64,000 bases of DNA from a bacterium. GTDB lineage: Bacteria; Zhuqueibacterota; QNDG01; JAFGCO01. Location: the NCBI GenBank assembly GCA_016932575.1, contig JAFGCO010000042.1:18682-82681 (forward strand), written 5' to 3'. Under the pieces are notes generated by a model. That model ran no database searches. It worked only from the letters and a program-made list of their open reading frames with translations, and was not told the DNA's origin. Made by a program: the position numbers and the translations under genes. The stretch's first letter is position 1. The number at the start of each line of letters is the position of its first letter. Positions 53,551 through 63,048 of the stretch are shown piece after piece.

Positions 53551-56500
53551 ATGCGTACAATAAGAATTTACATTTTGTTTCTTTTTACTGTGCTTATTTC
53601 AGGCAGTTGTCTGTTGGCACAGCCTGCAGATAATCCGAGTACGTTTTGCAACCCCATGAATCTGAATTACCGGTTTATGGTGGACGCTGTGGATGCCAGA
53701 GAGGCGGCCGATCCGGTGGTTGTGCTTTATCAGGACGCATATTATTTATTTGCTTCACGTTCCGGAGGGTACTGGGTCTCCGAGGATTTTCGGAACTGGG
53801 AACTTGTTGTGCCCACCGGGCTGGATGTCGAAAGCTATGCTCCCGCCATTATTGCAATGCGGGATTCGCTGTTTTACATCCCTTCAGGCAATGGTCAGAT
53901 TTTTAAAAGCGGTGATCCCGGATCCGGGGTGTGGGAAAAGGGGCCCAATGTCAATGCTTACGGCGATCCTGCATTTTTCCTGGATGACGATGACCGGCTA
54001 TATATGTTTTTTGGCCTGGCACAGTGGGGCCCCATTCAGGTGGTCGAACTCGATCCGGTGACTTTTGAAAGGATAGGATCGGTTGTCGAAATTCTTCGGG
54101 CGGAGGCATCTGTTCACGGATGGGAGCGGAGGGGAGATACCAACCTCCAGGATGAGAATCCCTGGATTGAAGGATCCTGGATGATAAAAGAAAACGGCCG
54201 GTATTATCTTCATTATGCCGGTCCCGGCACCGAGTTTAAAACCTACGCGGATGGTATTTATGTATCAGATTCCCCGACGGGACCTTTCGAATACGCCACG
54301 TACAGTCCTTTCACTTTCAAACCGACCGGGTTTATCTGCGGGGCGGGGCACGGCAGCACGTTCAAAGACAGGCATGGTCAGTATTGGCATATAGGCACCA
54401 TGACCATTTCGATACAGCATATGTTTGAACGCCGGTTGGGGGTTTTTCCGGTCAGCTTTGACGAAGAGGGTCAAATCCGATGCAATACGGTTTTTGGAGA
54501 CTATCCGCATTATTTTCCGGGCGAACAGGATAACATGGTTGAGGATGGTTTTGCAGGCATGATGCTGCTTTCGCATAAAAAATACGTCATGGCTTCTTCA
54601 TATGTAAAAGATCACAGCGTCGAGCTGGCTGTGGATGAAGAAGTGCGAACCTATTGGAGCGCTCAGACCGGAAACATGGATGAGTGGCTGATGGTCGATC
54701 TGGGATCGCTGTGCAGTGTAGAAGCCGTTCAGGTGAATTTTGCTGAACATAATACCAATCCGGATCAGGTTCGCGGACGCGAAGTCTCTATTTATGAGCA
54801 GTATATTCTCGAACATTCTGTGAACGGCATTGACTGGGAAGTCCTGGCAGACAAAAGTCAGAATCAGAAAGATATGCCGCACGATTACATTGAGCTGGTT
54901 CAACCCGTGAATACCCGCTACATCAAATGTGCCAACGTTTTCACACCGGGTAGCGGCTATTTTGCCATCCGGGATTTGAGAGTTTTCGGAAATTCTGATA
55001 AAGTGGTTATAACGCCGGTGAATGATTTCACGGTTGATCGTGATCCATCGGATGGAAGAGATGCGGTTATTCGCTGGTCACCCGTAGAAAACGCGGACGG
55101 CTATGTGGTACGCTACGGTATTGATCCCGATAAATTATACAACAACTATATGGTCTATGACAAAGACAGTGTATCCATGCACAGTTTAAATCACAGTGTC
55201 GACTATTATTTTAGTGTAGAGGCTTTTGATAACGGTACCGAATATTACCATCCGGCCGGAGAGTTTCGGTCTTCTCAGTCCGGAAACTGGCACGATCCCG
55301 ATGTGTGGGCCTGGCATAATGGCACGGATTGGATCATTCCGGCCCCCAGAGCCCCCCGATATCAGGATGGATTGATTACAATTCTTGATGGTGACACAAT
55401 TACCATTGCAGACCGGGATACTGTGGATCAGCTTCAAATTGCAGCAGGCGGTGTGCTCGCCATTGATCCCGGGATTAATCTGTTTGTCAGTAATGGCGTC
55501 GGACCGGACATGCAGATAGCAGGGAGCATAACAAACTGGGGTTCCATTTTAACGGATGCGGAAGCAATGCTGAACTTTGTTGATGGTGGTGTATATTTGC
55601 ATCAGCAGGACGGCGGTACAATTCCCTCAGCCATATGGCGAAAGGGATCGAGCTGTATCATTAACGGTGTGGTGAATGATGCGCCTGCCAACGGGAATCA
55701 AGATTTTTATCACATCACCTGGAATTGTCCCGGACAGTCCGGCAATAAAAGCATGAAATGGAATGGAAATACGATTGGCGGGAATATTGTCATAGAAAAT
55801 ACCGGTTCGGGGCGCTGGCAAATGTGCGCTCCATCTTCCGGTCAGCAAGCGACTGTCCATATTGCAGGGAGCATCATTCAGTCAGGCGGCAGTTTTTCAT
55901 CAAACGGTACCAGCAATGCGAATACAACTGTCATGATTTACCAGCAGGGCGATATTCAGGTAACGGGAGGCAATTTTTCTGTCAGCAGAGGTTCACAGGG
56001 CGGATCTGGCACAACACTATGGAATCTTGAGGGGAATGTTACCATTCAAGATGCAACCACCCAGAATTCAAATCAGGACGGCGCGATGTTTGTCTTTAAA
56101 AATATCCACAAAGCTCAGACACTTTCTCTTACAAACGTTACTTACGGTTCGGGCGGATTTCCTGTTCAGGTGGACAGCGGCGCGGCTTTGGATATGGGTG
56201 AGAGCATTCTGGAAGGCAGTGGCAGATTTATATTAAAATCAGGTGCGATGCTGATTACCGGTCATGAAGCAGGGGTGGATGCTCCTCTTGCCAATACCGG
56301 GACAAAAGTCTTTGAATCCAACGCCGGTTTTGGATTCAACGGAAAAACCGGACAGGTCACCGGAGATCAAATACCATCGGAAATCGGGGACTTTTTGATC
56401 AATAACAGCCAGGGAGTGAACCTTTCCAAAAGTCTGACAATCAACGGTCAGCTTGAAATAATTCAGGGATCAATCAAATCGGATGCCCATCATATTCAAT

Positions 56501-57456
56501 ATGGTGCCAATGGATCGCTCTGTTATTCCGGAGAATCCGGACAAACGACCACAGATGTGGAATTTCCCGAGGTCAGTGGTCCGGTATCCCTGGTGATTGC
56601 AAATGATAAAAGTGTTGGCTTGCATGCGTCCCGTTTCGTGCATTCGATTAACCTTCAGGGCGGGCTCGAGCTTCAGACATTTACGTTAACCGCAGATGAA
56701 GTTTTAAATGCTACCTCTGATAATTATATTTGCACCGAGGAAGGAGGCGTACTCAGGCTGAGTTCAGTCGGATCCTCAACAGTATTATTTCCGGTGGGAA
56801 CCAACCGTTATGCCCCGGTCTGGATCACCAATACAGGAGAGCCCGACACCATTTCCGTGAGTGTTGTCAAAGATGATGACATTTCACCGGAAGGCGGGCG
56901 TGTGAGATTGAAATATGACATTCGGGAAGCAATCCAGGGAGGCGGGGATTACACGGTTCAACTTGGCTGGATGTCCATGCATGCCAGCACTCAGTTCCGA
57001 AGAGATCCGGAAAACAGTTTAAAAATATTTCGTCTGTCCGATATGAAAGAAGTGGGTGAGGGATCCTATGCTGCCGATCTGGAATCACAGCTGATGACTC
57101 TGGCGCGGTCCGGTATTACTGAGCTTGGTCCTTTTGCCATCGGAGATTTCAGCGGGATGTCGGGAATCGATGATGCCTTGAGTCATGAACCGATTGTTTA
57201 CAGCCTGAAACAAAATTACCCTAATCCCTTTAATCCTGAGACAAAAATCAATTTTTCCATTGGACGGAACGAGGTTGTGAAAGTCGCTGTTTATGATTTG
57301 CTCGGCAGGCAAATCGAAACACTTGTGAACACAAAAATGGAAGCCGGCAGCCATTCGTTGGTCTGGGATGCCCGTCAGCAGGCTTCCGGTATCTATTTTG
57401 TGAAAATTATCACCGGAGAATTTGTTAAGACGCGAAAGATGGTTTTGCTGAAATAA
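53551..57456 (+). CDS. Secreted multidomain glycosidase: GH43-like, F5/8C-like, fibronectin III-like, C-terminal T9SS sorting domain
   Basis: A 1301-residue secreted protein. The signal peptide ends near LISGSCLLAQP. The GH43-like five-bladed propeller (about 25-330) contains ADPVVVLYQDAYYLFAS and ENPWIEGSWMIKENGRYYLHYAG (possible acidic catalytic residues). An F5/8-type discoidin-like domain follows (about 345-500), then a fibronectin III-like segment (about 505-580), then long beta-rich repeats. The last ~80 residues (NYPNPFNPETKINFSI ... VYDLLGRQIETLV ... GIYFVKI) are a Por secretion/T9SS type A sorting domain. It likely releases arabinose or xylose from plant polysaccharide for the operon upstream. 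AAGGAGG precedes ATG 53551. Confidence 0.88.
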   Translation: MRTIRIYILFLFTVLISGSCLLAQPADNPSTFCNPMNLNYRFMVDAVDAREAADPVVVLYQDAYYLFASRSGGYWVSEDFRNWELVVPTGLDVESYAPAIIAMRDSLFYIPSGNGQIFKSGDPGSGVWEKGPNVNAYGDPAFFLDDDDRLYMFFGLAQWGPIQVVELDPVTFERIGSVVEILRAEASVHGWERRGDTNLQDENPWIEGSWMIKENGRYYLHYAGPGTEFKTYADGIYVSDSPTGPFEYATYSPFTFKPTGFICGAGHGSTFKDRHGQYWHIGTMTISIQHMFERRLGVFPVSFDEEGQIRCNTVFGDYPHYFPGEQDNMVEDGFAGMMLLSHKKYVMASSYVKDHSVELAVDEEVRTYWSAQTGNMDEWLMVDLGSLCSVEAVQVNFAEHNTNPDQVRGREVSIYEQYILEHSVNGIDWEVLADKSQNQKDMPHDYIELVQPVNTRYIKCANVFTPGSGYFAIRDLRVFGNSDKVVITPVNDFTVDRDPSDGRDAVIRWSPVENADGYVVRYGIDPDKLYNNYMVYDKDSVSMHSLNHSVDYYFSVEAFDNGTEYYHPAGEFRSSQSGNWHDPDVWAWHNGTDWIIPAPRAPRYQDGLITILDGDTITIADRDTVDQLQIAAGGVLAIDPGINLFVSNGVGPDMQIAGSITNWGSILTDAEAMLNFVDGGVYLHQQDGGTIPSAIWRKGSSCIINGVVNDAPANGNQDFYHITWNCPGQSGNKSMKWNGNTIGGNIVIENTGSGRWQMCAPSSGQQATVHIAGSIIQSGGSFSSNGTSNANTTVMIYQQGDIQVTGGNFSVSRGSQGGSGTTLWNLEGNVTIQDATTQNSNQDGAMFVFKNIHKAQTLSLTNVTYGSGGFPVQVDSGAALDMGESILEGSGRFILKSGAMLITGHEAGVDAPLANTGTKVFESNAGFGFNGKTGQVTGDQIPSEIGDFLINNSQGVNLSKSLTINGQLEIIQGSIKSDAHHIQYGANGSLCYSGESGQTTTDVEFPEVSGPVSLVIANDKSVGLHASRFVHSINLQGGLELQTFTLTADEVLNATSDNYICTEEGGVLRLSSVGSSTVLFPVGTNRYAPVWITNTGEPDTISVSVVKDDDISPEGGRVRLKYDIREAIQGGGDYTVQLGWMSMHASTQFRRDPENSLKIFRLSDMKEVGEGSYAADLESQLMTLARSGITELGPFAIGDFSGMSGIDDALSHEPIVYSLKQNYPNPFNPETKINFSIGRNEVVKVAVYDLLGRQIETLVNTKMEAGSHSLVWDARQQASGIYFVKIITGEFVKTRKMVLLK

Positions 57457-57462
57457 CCAGAG

Positions 57463-57488
57463 ACAGCATGAATAAAATGCTGTTTTTT
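57463..57488 (+). terminator. Rho-independent terminator after the GH43 gene
   Basis: ACAGCAT (57463-57469), a 7-base loop and ATGCTGT (57477-57483) form a perfect stem followed by five T (57484-57488). It starts 7 bases after the GH43 stop. Confidence 0.85.
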
Positions 57489-57820
57489 CTATATACCCGT
57501 TTCCTGATCCAAGATCCGGTATTCGGGTATACTGATTTCGATTCAACTGCTTTTATTGATGATCGCGCGTTTGATCTGCTCTCCTGCATAATCATAGACG
57601 AAAAAATGGGACAAAAGGTCCTGATGATGCGGGAGAGCATCTATGTACAGGATGTCAAAACCTGCCATTTCTTAAAAAGCGTATTGATTTTAAAAGATAT
57701 TTTATTAAATTAATTCGTTCTGAATAATGCGGACGGTTAATATTATATTCATGCCTGTGATAACAGGCCAATTCAAGAATATCATGCATTGCTTTCCCTT
57801 AAAAATAATATGAAAGTAAA
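57489..57820. other. Intergenic region, no gene supported
   Basis: A short open frame (57468-57713) begins inside the terminator and encodes no recognisable protein. AT content rises toward the next gene. Nothing else is seen. Confidence 0.6.
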
Positions 57821-58498
57821 ATGGTTTCACACAAATATAAGTGCATATTCATCCATATACCAAAAAACGCCGGGACCAGTATAGAAAGCGCGTTAGGCCA
57901 CCTCGATCTTTATCGGGGAGTTCGAGAAGGGCAGGATCATAGAACTTTAAGAATGATCGAACAGCCTTTTCCTACATCACATATTTTCTCGTCAAAAGAT
58001 AATATTTATGAGGCTTTACGACGGGTATATCATCAAAACCGAACTTTAAAAAATCCATTAAATAAACTTGTTGTTACACGGGAGCAGTATAATCACTATT
58101 TTAAATTTACATTTGTACGTAATCCCTGGGCGCGCGCATATTCATGGTATGAGAATGTAATGCGGGATGATATTCATAAAAAGAGGTATCATATCAAACA
58201 ACAGCTGTCATTGAATGAATTCCTGCGAATATTTTCAGGAAAGGGAATGCTGAAACCACAGATGTATTGGATAAGGAATTTTAGCGGTTTAATTCCTTTG
58301 GATTTCATCGGTCGGTTTGAAACTCTTGATGAAGGTTTTAAAAAAGTATGCGAGGCAATCCATCAGCCTCAGTTGCGCCTTCCTCATAAAAACAAAGGAA
58401 CCACTGAAGACTACCGTGAGCATTATGATAAACATTCCGTCAATATAATTAAAAGAATCTACCGCGAAGAAATAGAGATGTTCGAATATTCTTTTTGA
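57821..58498 (+). CDS. Sulfotransferase family protein (carbohydrate sulfotransferase type)
   Basis: A 225-residue protein. The PAPS 5'-phosphosulfate loop is CIFIHIPKNAGTSIESAL (the Sulfotransfer_2 form) and the 3'-phosphate loop is FKFTFVRNPWARAYSWYENVMRD. It ends with a short helical tail. It would transfer sulfate from PAPS to a sugar, but no PAPS-synthesis gene is nearby. The gene is more AT-rich than its neighbours and stands alone between intergenic stretches, which hints at recent acquisition. Surface polysaccharide modification is the likely role. Confidence 0.82.
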   Translation: MVSHKYKCIFIHIPKNAGTSIESALGHLDLYRGVREGQDHRTLRMIEQPFPTSHIFSSKDNIYEALRRVYHQNRTLKNPLNKLVVTREQYNHYFKFTFVRNPWARAYSWYENVMRDDIHKKRYHIKQQLSLNEFLRIFSGKGMLKPQMYWIRNFSGLIPLDFIGRFETLDEGFKKVCEAIHQPQLRLPHKNKGTTEDYREHYDKHSVNIIKRIYREEIEMFEYSF

Positions 58499-58674
58499 GT
58501 GATAAAAAACCGTTATTTATATTATAATTTTTATTCGCATCAGAGAAATTAAAACATTCTCTCATATCAATACCATCGATGGATATATAGGCTCAATCAA
58601 AAAAATCTTGGTCTTTTTACTGGAACAGGATATCCGGAAGAATATAACATGACTTTTATGGAAAGGGAGGTAAC

Positions 58675-59343
58675 ATGAAAAATGTGAAGACCGCCAAGCG
58701 AATTGTAAGTGCTACGGGTTGGATACTGGCATTTCTGGTCTGGATTATTTGGTATGCCATGGTTCCTGATGAACCTGAATGGATTGGGTGGGTGATCGCG
58801 ATAAGCGTTATTTTGATTGGCGAGGGTCTTGTCAATCGCATCCTGCTGCCTGAGACAAAGCAAAAAATATCAAGATTATCTTCTCTTCCGGATGTTTTGG
58901 AAAAGGATGAAGTGATTCGTGCTTTTAAAGAATCGGTTACCAATCCTCACAGAATCGTCGAAAGTGCTGATATTATTCACAATTTTATTGAAGCATTAAA
59001 AAAGAAGCGAAGCTTAAACATTCAAAATGAAGATATCCTGTTCCTGTACACAGGCATAGCAAAACCCAAACTTAACAAACCACCCAGATATTCTGGTCTT
59101 ATGAGCTGTGCGGGTGCTGTTCTTGTGACCAATAGACGATTGATTGCCATTGATGTTGGCCTCTTCGGACCAAAAAAAGAATTGGCATCCATTCAATTTA
59201 ACAGAATTTCGCGGGTTGAATCCGGGGGAATGGGTCTGAAAATACTGATTGATAACGGAAGGAAGTATGAGATTTCTGTGCTTGATGAAGATAAAAGAGC
59301 GGTTGCAGAATCTATTCTGAATATCTGCGAAAGCAAGAGGTAA
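58675..59343 (+). CDS. Membrane protein with PH-like (bPH) domain
   Basis: A 222-residue protein. Two membrane helices occupy about residues 12-28 and 38-58. After a helical stretch, the C-terminal ~100 residues read like a bacterial PH domain: ILFLYTGIAKP..., GAVLVTNRRLIAIDVGLFGPKKELASIQFNRISRVESGGMGLKILIDNGRKYEISV. AAAGGGAGG precedes ATG 58675. The function is unknown. Confidence 0.65.
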   Translation: MKNVKTAKRIVSATGWILAFLVWIIWYAMVPDEPEWIGWVIAISVILIGEGLVNRILLPETKQKISRLSSLPDVLEKDEVIRAFKESVTNPHRIVESADIIHNFIEALKKKRSLNIQNEDILFLYTGIAKPKLNKPPRYSGLMSCAGAVLVTNRRLIAIDVGLFGPKKELASIQFNRISRVESGGMGLKILIDNGRKYEISVLDEDKRAVAESILNICESKR

Positions 59344-59541
59344 CGAGGTTCATGGGTGACCTTGATTGTTATTCACATTTACGGCTCAAACAAAAGCATT
59401 AAACTGAAATGGCGCCTTCTTTAAAAAATGGCGATCTGAAACGATTTTCGTTCTGTTCATTATTCTCATTTTTTATTTATTCAATATGATCAAGGATCAG
59501 CAGAAAAACATAAAAGTAAATAAGAACCGGGAGGATGACTC

Positions 59542-60777
59542 ATGATAATATTATTGGTCATTGTGCTGACAGTGTTGTCGGTGACGCCTTGCGTTGCCCA
59601 TGACAATGTCGATGAAGATGTTGTTCGGAAAATCGCTGATTATATTCTGGATCATACCACATTTGAATATATGTCCTGGAATCCGAGAAAGACCTATCAA
59701 TCCACGGATGAAATACCTGAAAATCAAGAGGTCTGGTTCCGGGATCAGTTTACCGAATGGGGATATACCATGGGTGTGCTGAATATGGCCATGATCAATC
59801 TGGGGAATTATTTAAACGAAGAAGCATATATCAATTATCCTGTCAGGCATGTTGCCAATGGTATGGATCATTATCAGTTTTTTCAGGAAAGGTTTAAAAA
59901 TGATCGTCCGCATTATCGCTGGCCGTACGGTCAGTTATGGACAATGAAGGAACTCGATGACTGTGGGGCGATGGGAGCGAGTGTTATTGAAGTCTATCAC
60001 AGGGTCAATCGAGAGGATTACAGGGAGTATATCGATAAAACTGCCAAACATATTATGGAAAAGCAGGACCGTCTGGCGGATGGAACCCTTGTTCGTAAGT
60101 TTCCCCATGAAATGACGCTCTGGGCTGATGATTTGTATATGAGTGTCCCGTTTCTTGCCCGAATGGGTGACCTGACCGGAGAATGTAAATATTTCGATGA
60201 TGCATTGAAACAGGTATTCAATTTTACAAAATATCTGTGGAACGAAAATAAAGAATTATACTACCATTGTTATTATTCTGATTTAAAAAGAAATGGTGTG
60301 GCTCACTGGGGACGATGTAATGGATGGGTCATGATGGCGCAGGTGCATTTGATGAATTTCCTGCCCAAAGGTCATTTGAAACATGAACAATTAAGAAAAA
60401 ATCTTGAACGGCAGATTTTAGGTATTGCCAAATATCAGAATGAAGCGGGTTTATGGCATCAGATTCTGGATAAAACCGATTCGTATCTTGAATCCTCCTG
60501 CTCTGCTATGTTTGTATATGCCATTGCCAAAGCCGTGAATGAGGGGTGGATTGACAAACGCTATGCAACCGTTGCTCTGAGGGGATGGGAGGGATTAAAA
60601 GAACACAAAATTACGCTGGACGGGCAGTTGAAAGACATTTGTGCGGGAACCGGTATTGAGGATAATATGGTCTTTTATTATACACGTCCGGCACGGAAAA
60701 ATGAAACCCACGGTCTCGGTGCCATTATTGATGCGGGAATCGAGATTATTAAGCTTAAGAGAATGATGGAGCAGTAA
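59542..60777 (+). CDS. Unsaturated glucuronyl/rhamnogalacturonyl hydrolase (GH88/GH105-like)
   Basis: A 411-residue secreted enzyme with a signal peptide (MIILLVIVLTVLSVTPCVAH). The (alpha/alpha)6-barrel pattern includes WFRDQFTEWGYTMGVLNMAMI, the catalytic-Asp region LWADDLYMSVPFLARMG, HWGRCNGWVMMAQVHLMNFLP and a terminal GIEDNMVFYYTRPA. Enzymes of this group remove unsaturated uronic acids from lyase-generated oligosaccharides. GGGAGG lies before ATG 59542. It complements the GH43 enzyme in degrading plant or algal polysaccharide. Confidence 0.85.
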   Translation: MIILLVIVLTVLSVTPCVAHDNVDEDVVRKIADYILDHTTFEYMSWNPRKTYQSTDEIPENQEVWFRDQFTEWGYTMGVLNMAMINLGNYLNEEAYINYPVRHVANGMDHYQFFQERFKNDRPHYRWPYGQLWTMKELDDCGAMGASVIEVYHRVNREDYREYIDKTAKHIMEKQDRLADGTLVRKFPHEMTLWADDLYMSVPFLARMGDLTGECKYFDDALKQVFNFTKYLWNENKELYYHCYYSDLKRNGVAHWGRCNGWVMMAQVHLMNFLPKGHLKHEQLRKNLERQILGIAKYQNEAGLWHQILDKTDSYLESSCSAMFVYAIAKAVNEGWIDKRYATVALRGWEGLKEHKITLDGQLKDICAGTGIEDNMVFYYTRPARKNETHGLGAIIDAGIEIIKLKRMMEQ

Positions 60778-60819
60778 AGATCGATTAAAAATTTAACTTT
60801 GTTCCGGCGGAGAGAACAA

Positions 60820-63006
60820 CTATAAATCAATGATCTGAATCCCATGGGGTTTCAGACTGACTTCAATCGATTTTTCATCTGCATCGATTATTTTTGTAAT
60901 CTCAGCCGTATCACTGTTATTGATAACTACGAGTTTCATCACCTTCGGATAGAAAGCGCAATCCGTTCGAACATTACTGCATGTCCATGGGCCATATTCT
61001 TTGTGTTTCCCCGCTGCCCAGAACAGAGACCGATGCAGGAGGCGCGTATTTTCCGGTGTGAACTTGAAGCCGGACAGATAAATCGACTGACCCTTACCAA
61101 ATGGATTAACAGCAATTTTTGCAGATCCGTTTTTTTCAGATAGAGCCAGCGTTTCTTTTCCCAGTATAAAAATATTTTCAGTATCCTTACCAAAATCAAT
61201 ATCACCGTTCATATCTTCAAGGATGAAATGCTCCCCCTCAGATAGGGTAATATCCAGCTTCATGATGTTCGATGTCAGACCAATTTCCCTGTCAACTCCT
61301 AAAAGATGTGCCAATTGAAAGTACTGGCTCGAATACTGGCAGGCAGATGGCTCCCCAATCCCGATAAATCCACCGCCGCAGGCGACCCATTCGGTAATTG
61401 CTTCGATGATTTTTTTATTTTTCCAGTGCTCACCGCCTGACCAGGCGGTGCCTGCTTTTCCGGCATTGATCATCACATCAGTATTTACAGGGATGCCTTG
61501 TTCCAGAATATCATCAAAGCTGATAAAGGAAACCTCAACCGGCAGACCTGCCAAAGACTCTGTGATTTCGTAAAGGGCCATTCCATGAATAAAATGACCG
61601 ACATAGACCCACGAACGTCGTTTTCCCCAGGCGGTCAGAACGGCCACTTTCAACGGGGCCGTATAAGGGCTGCCGTTAATATGGAGCTGCTTGAGTGTCC
61701 GGAACTCCCGGGTGATCTGTTCGATGGTATTTACAAAATCCGGAAAATCTTCGACCAGATGGAGATACCCCCCCAGGCCGATCCGGTCAATGGGAACACG
61801 GAGCAGACCCCGGCGTATATTCGCCCAGAAACGTCTGGCATCCCGTGCCGGATCACCGCCTTCCATGAATGTCGGTTCCCCTTGCAGGCCTGTTGGAAAA
61901 AGGTAGGGATGAAGGCGAAGCTCCTTTGTTTTAACACCCTGTACCCCTGCACATAATCTGGTTTCAAATGCGTTGAATACACATTTAATCAGACCATCAA
62001 ATCCCATGTTTCTATAACGTTCTCCCCAGGGTTCGGTACCCACCCAGTGATCGTCATAAAACATATAAGCTTTCTTGCCTGCATCGTGTACCAGGTCAAT
62101 GCACCTGCGTCCGAATTCAACCACAAACGCATTCATAAAATCCATCCAGTCCAGCAACCGCTTCGAGGGAACATTATGGCTGGAGCAGTAGGCACCCTTG
62201 TTTACAAAATCTTCACTGGTCAATTCGTACCCCTTGGCTTCAGCAAATTGTGCCATCGCAAGAGGACTGACTGTCATTTCATAAGATCCCCAGTCTGCAT
62301 ATCGAAATTTTTGTATGGATGGATCTCCCCAAAACCAGGCGAAATTGTAAAATAAAGAGGTAAAGCGAACGATTCTGGTTTTCGGATGCATGTCCAGCCA
62401 TTTCTGAAGATATTTCAGAATAAATTTCTGGGTTTCCGGATAAACCGGATCGACCGGCATCTGGTGCTCCCGGTCACCCCAGTCATTGGTGATGTGATTG
62501 TACATCGAGATGGCTTCCCAGATTCGGTAAGCCAGAAAATTTACCGTATATTTATGCCACTTTTCAGGCTGATCGACAATAACAATGCCCTTTGCAGAAT
62601 TAAAGGTCCATTGATCTTTGGAAACTTCTTGTCCGGTGGTACGATCGAATACCTGCCACCATTTTTTTGGATCATCATTTGTATTGACCTCGAACTGATC
62701 GCGGAAATAGCCATTGAGCAAATCGATTTCAACAGTATCCTTTTCAGCCACAACCGGATTGCTCATCAGATAGTTCTGCTGCAACTTGTCCCGGTTCGCC
62801 TTGGCCCATTCATTATCAGCCCGGACCAGACAGATCGTAGAGTAAATATGATAATCTGCTAATATGATTTGATCAGACAGAACCGTGCCGTCGCAGTCTC
62901 GAATGGCATCGGCCCCCCATCTTTCAGCAAGTTTCAAGGTCAAGGCTTCATACCCTGCCTCGCCGGGCAAAGTAAAGTCACCTTTTTTCGTTATTTTAGC
63001 AGGCAT
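60820..63006 (-). CDS. lnpA: Galactosyl-beta-1,3-N-acetylhexosamine phosphorylase (GH112)
   Basis: A 728-residue enzyme whose opening GDFTLPGEAGYEALTLKLAERWGADAIRDCDGTVL matches GH112 lacto-N-biose/galacto-N-biose phosphorylases. Other matches: VDRTTGQEVSKDQWTF, ITNDWGDREHQMPVDPVYPET, the active-site region KAYMFYDDHWVGTEPWGERY and GGGFIGIGEPSACQ. It splits Gal-beta-1,3-GlcNAc/GalNAc with phosphate into galactose 1-phosphate and the amino sugar, inside the cell (no signal peptide). It lies just downstream of a GPH symporter gene on the same strand that could import the disaccharide. Confidence 0.92.
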   Translation of the reverse strand: MPAKITKKGDFTLPGEAGYEALTLKLAERWGADAIRDCDGTVLSDQIILADYHIYSTICLVRADNEWAKANRDKLQQNYLMSNPVVAEKDTVEIDLLNGYFRDQFEVNTNDDPKKWWQVFDRTTGQEVSKDQWTFNSAKGIVIVDQPEKWHKYTVNFLAYRIWEAISMYNHITNDWGDREHQMPVDPVYPETQKFILKYLQKWLDMHPKTRIVRFTSLFYNFAWFWGDPSIQKFRYADWGSYEMTVSPLAMAQFAEAKGYELTSEDFVNKGAYCSSHNVPSKRLLDWMDFMNAFVVEFGRRCIDLVHDAGKKAYMFYDDHWVGTEPWGERYRNMGFDGLIKCVFNAFETRLCAGVQGVKTKELRLHPYLFPTGLQGEPTFMEGGDPARDARRFWANIRRGLLRVPIDRIGLGGYLHLVEDFPDFVNTIEQITREFRTLKQLHINGSPYTAPLKVAVLTAWGKRRSWVYVGHFIHGMALYEITESLAGLPVEVSFISFDDILEQGIPVNTDVMINAGKAGTAWSGGEHWKNKKIIEAITEWVACGGGFIGIGEPSACQYSSQYFQLAHLLGVDREIGLTSNIMKLDITLSEGEHFILEDMNGDIDFGKDTENIFILGKETLALSEKNGSAKIAVNPFGKGQSIYLSGFKFTPENTRLLHRSLFWAAGKHKEYGPWTCSNVRTDCAFYPKVMKLVVINNSDTAEITKIIDADEKSIEVSLKPHGIQIIDL

Positions 63007-63048
63007 ATCAACCTTTCATCAATATTATTTAATAATAAATGTAAAGCA

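Noticed and set aside
57468..57713. 81-codon frame after the GH43 gene
   Set aside because: Its start codon lies inside the rho-independent terminator stem and the product is unrecognisable.
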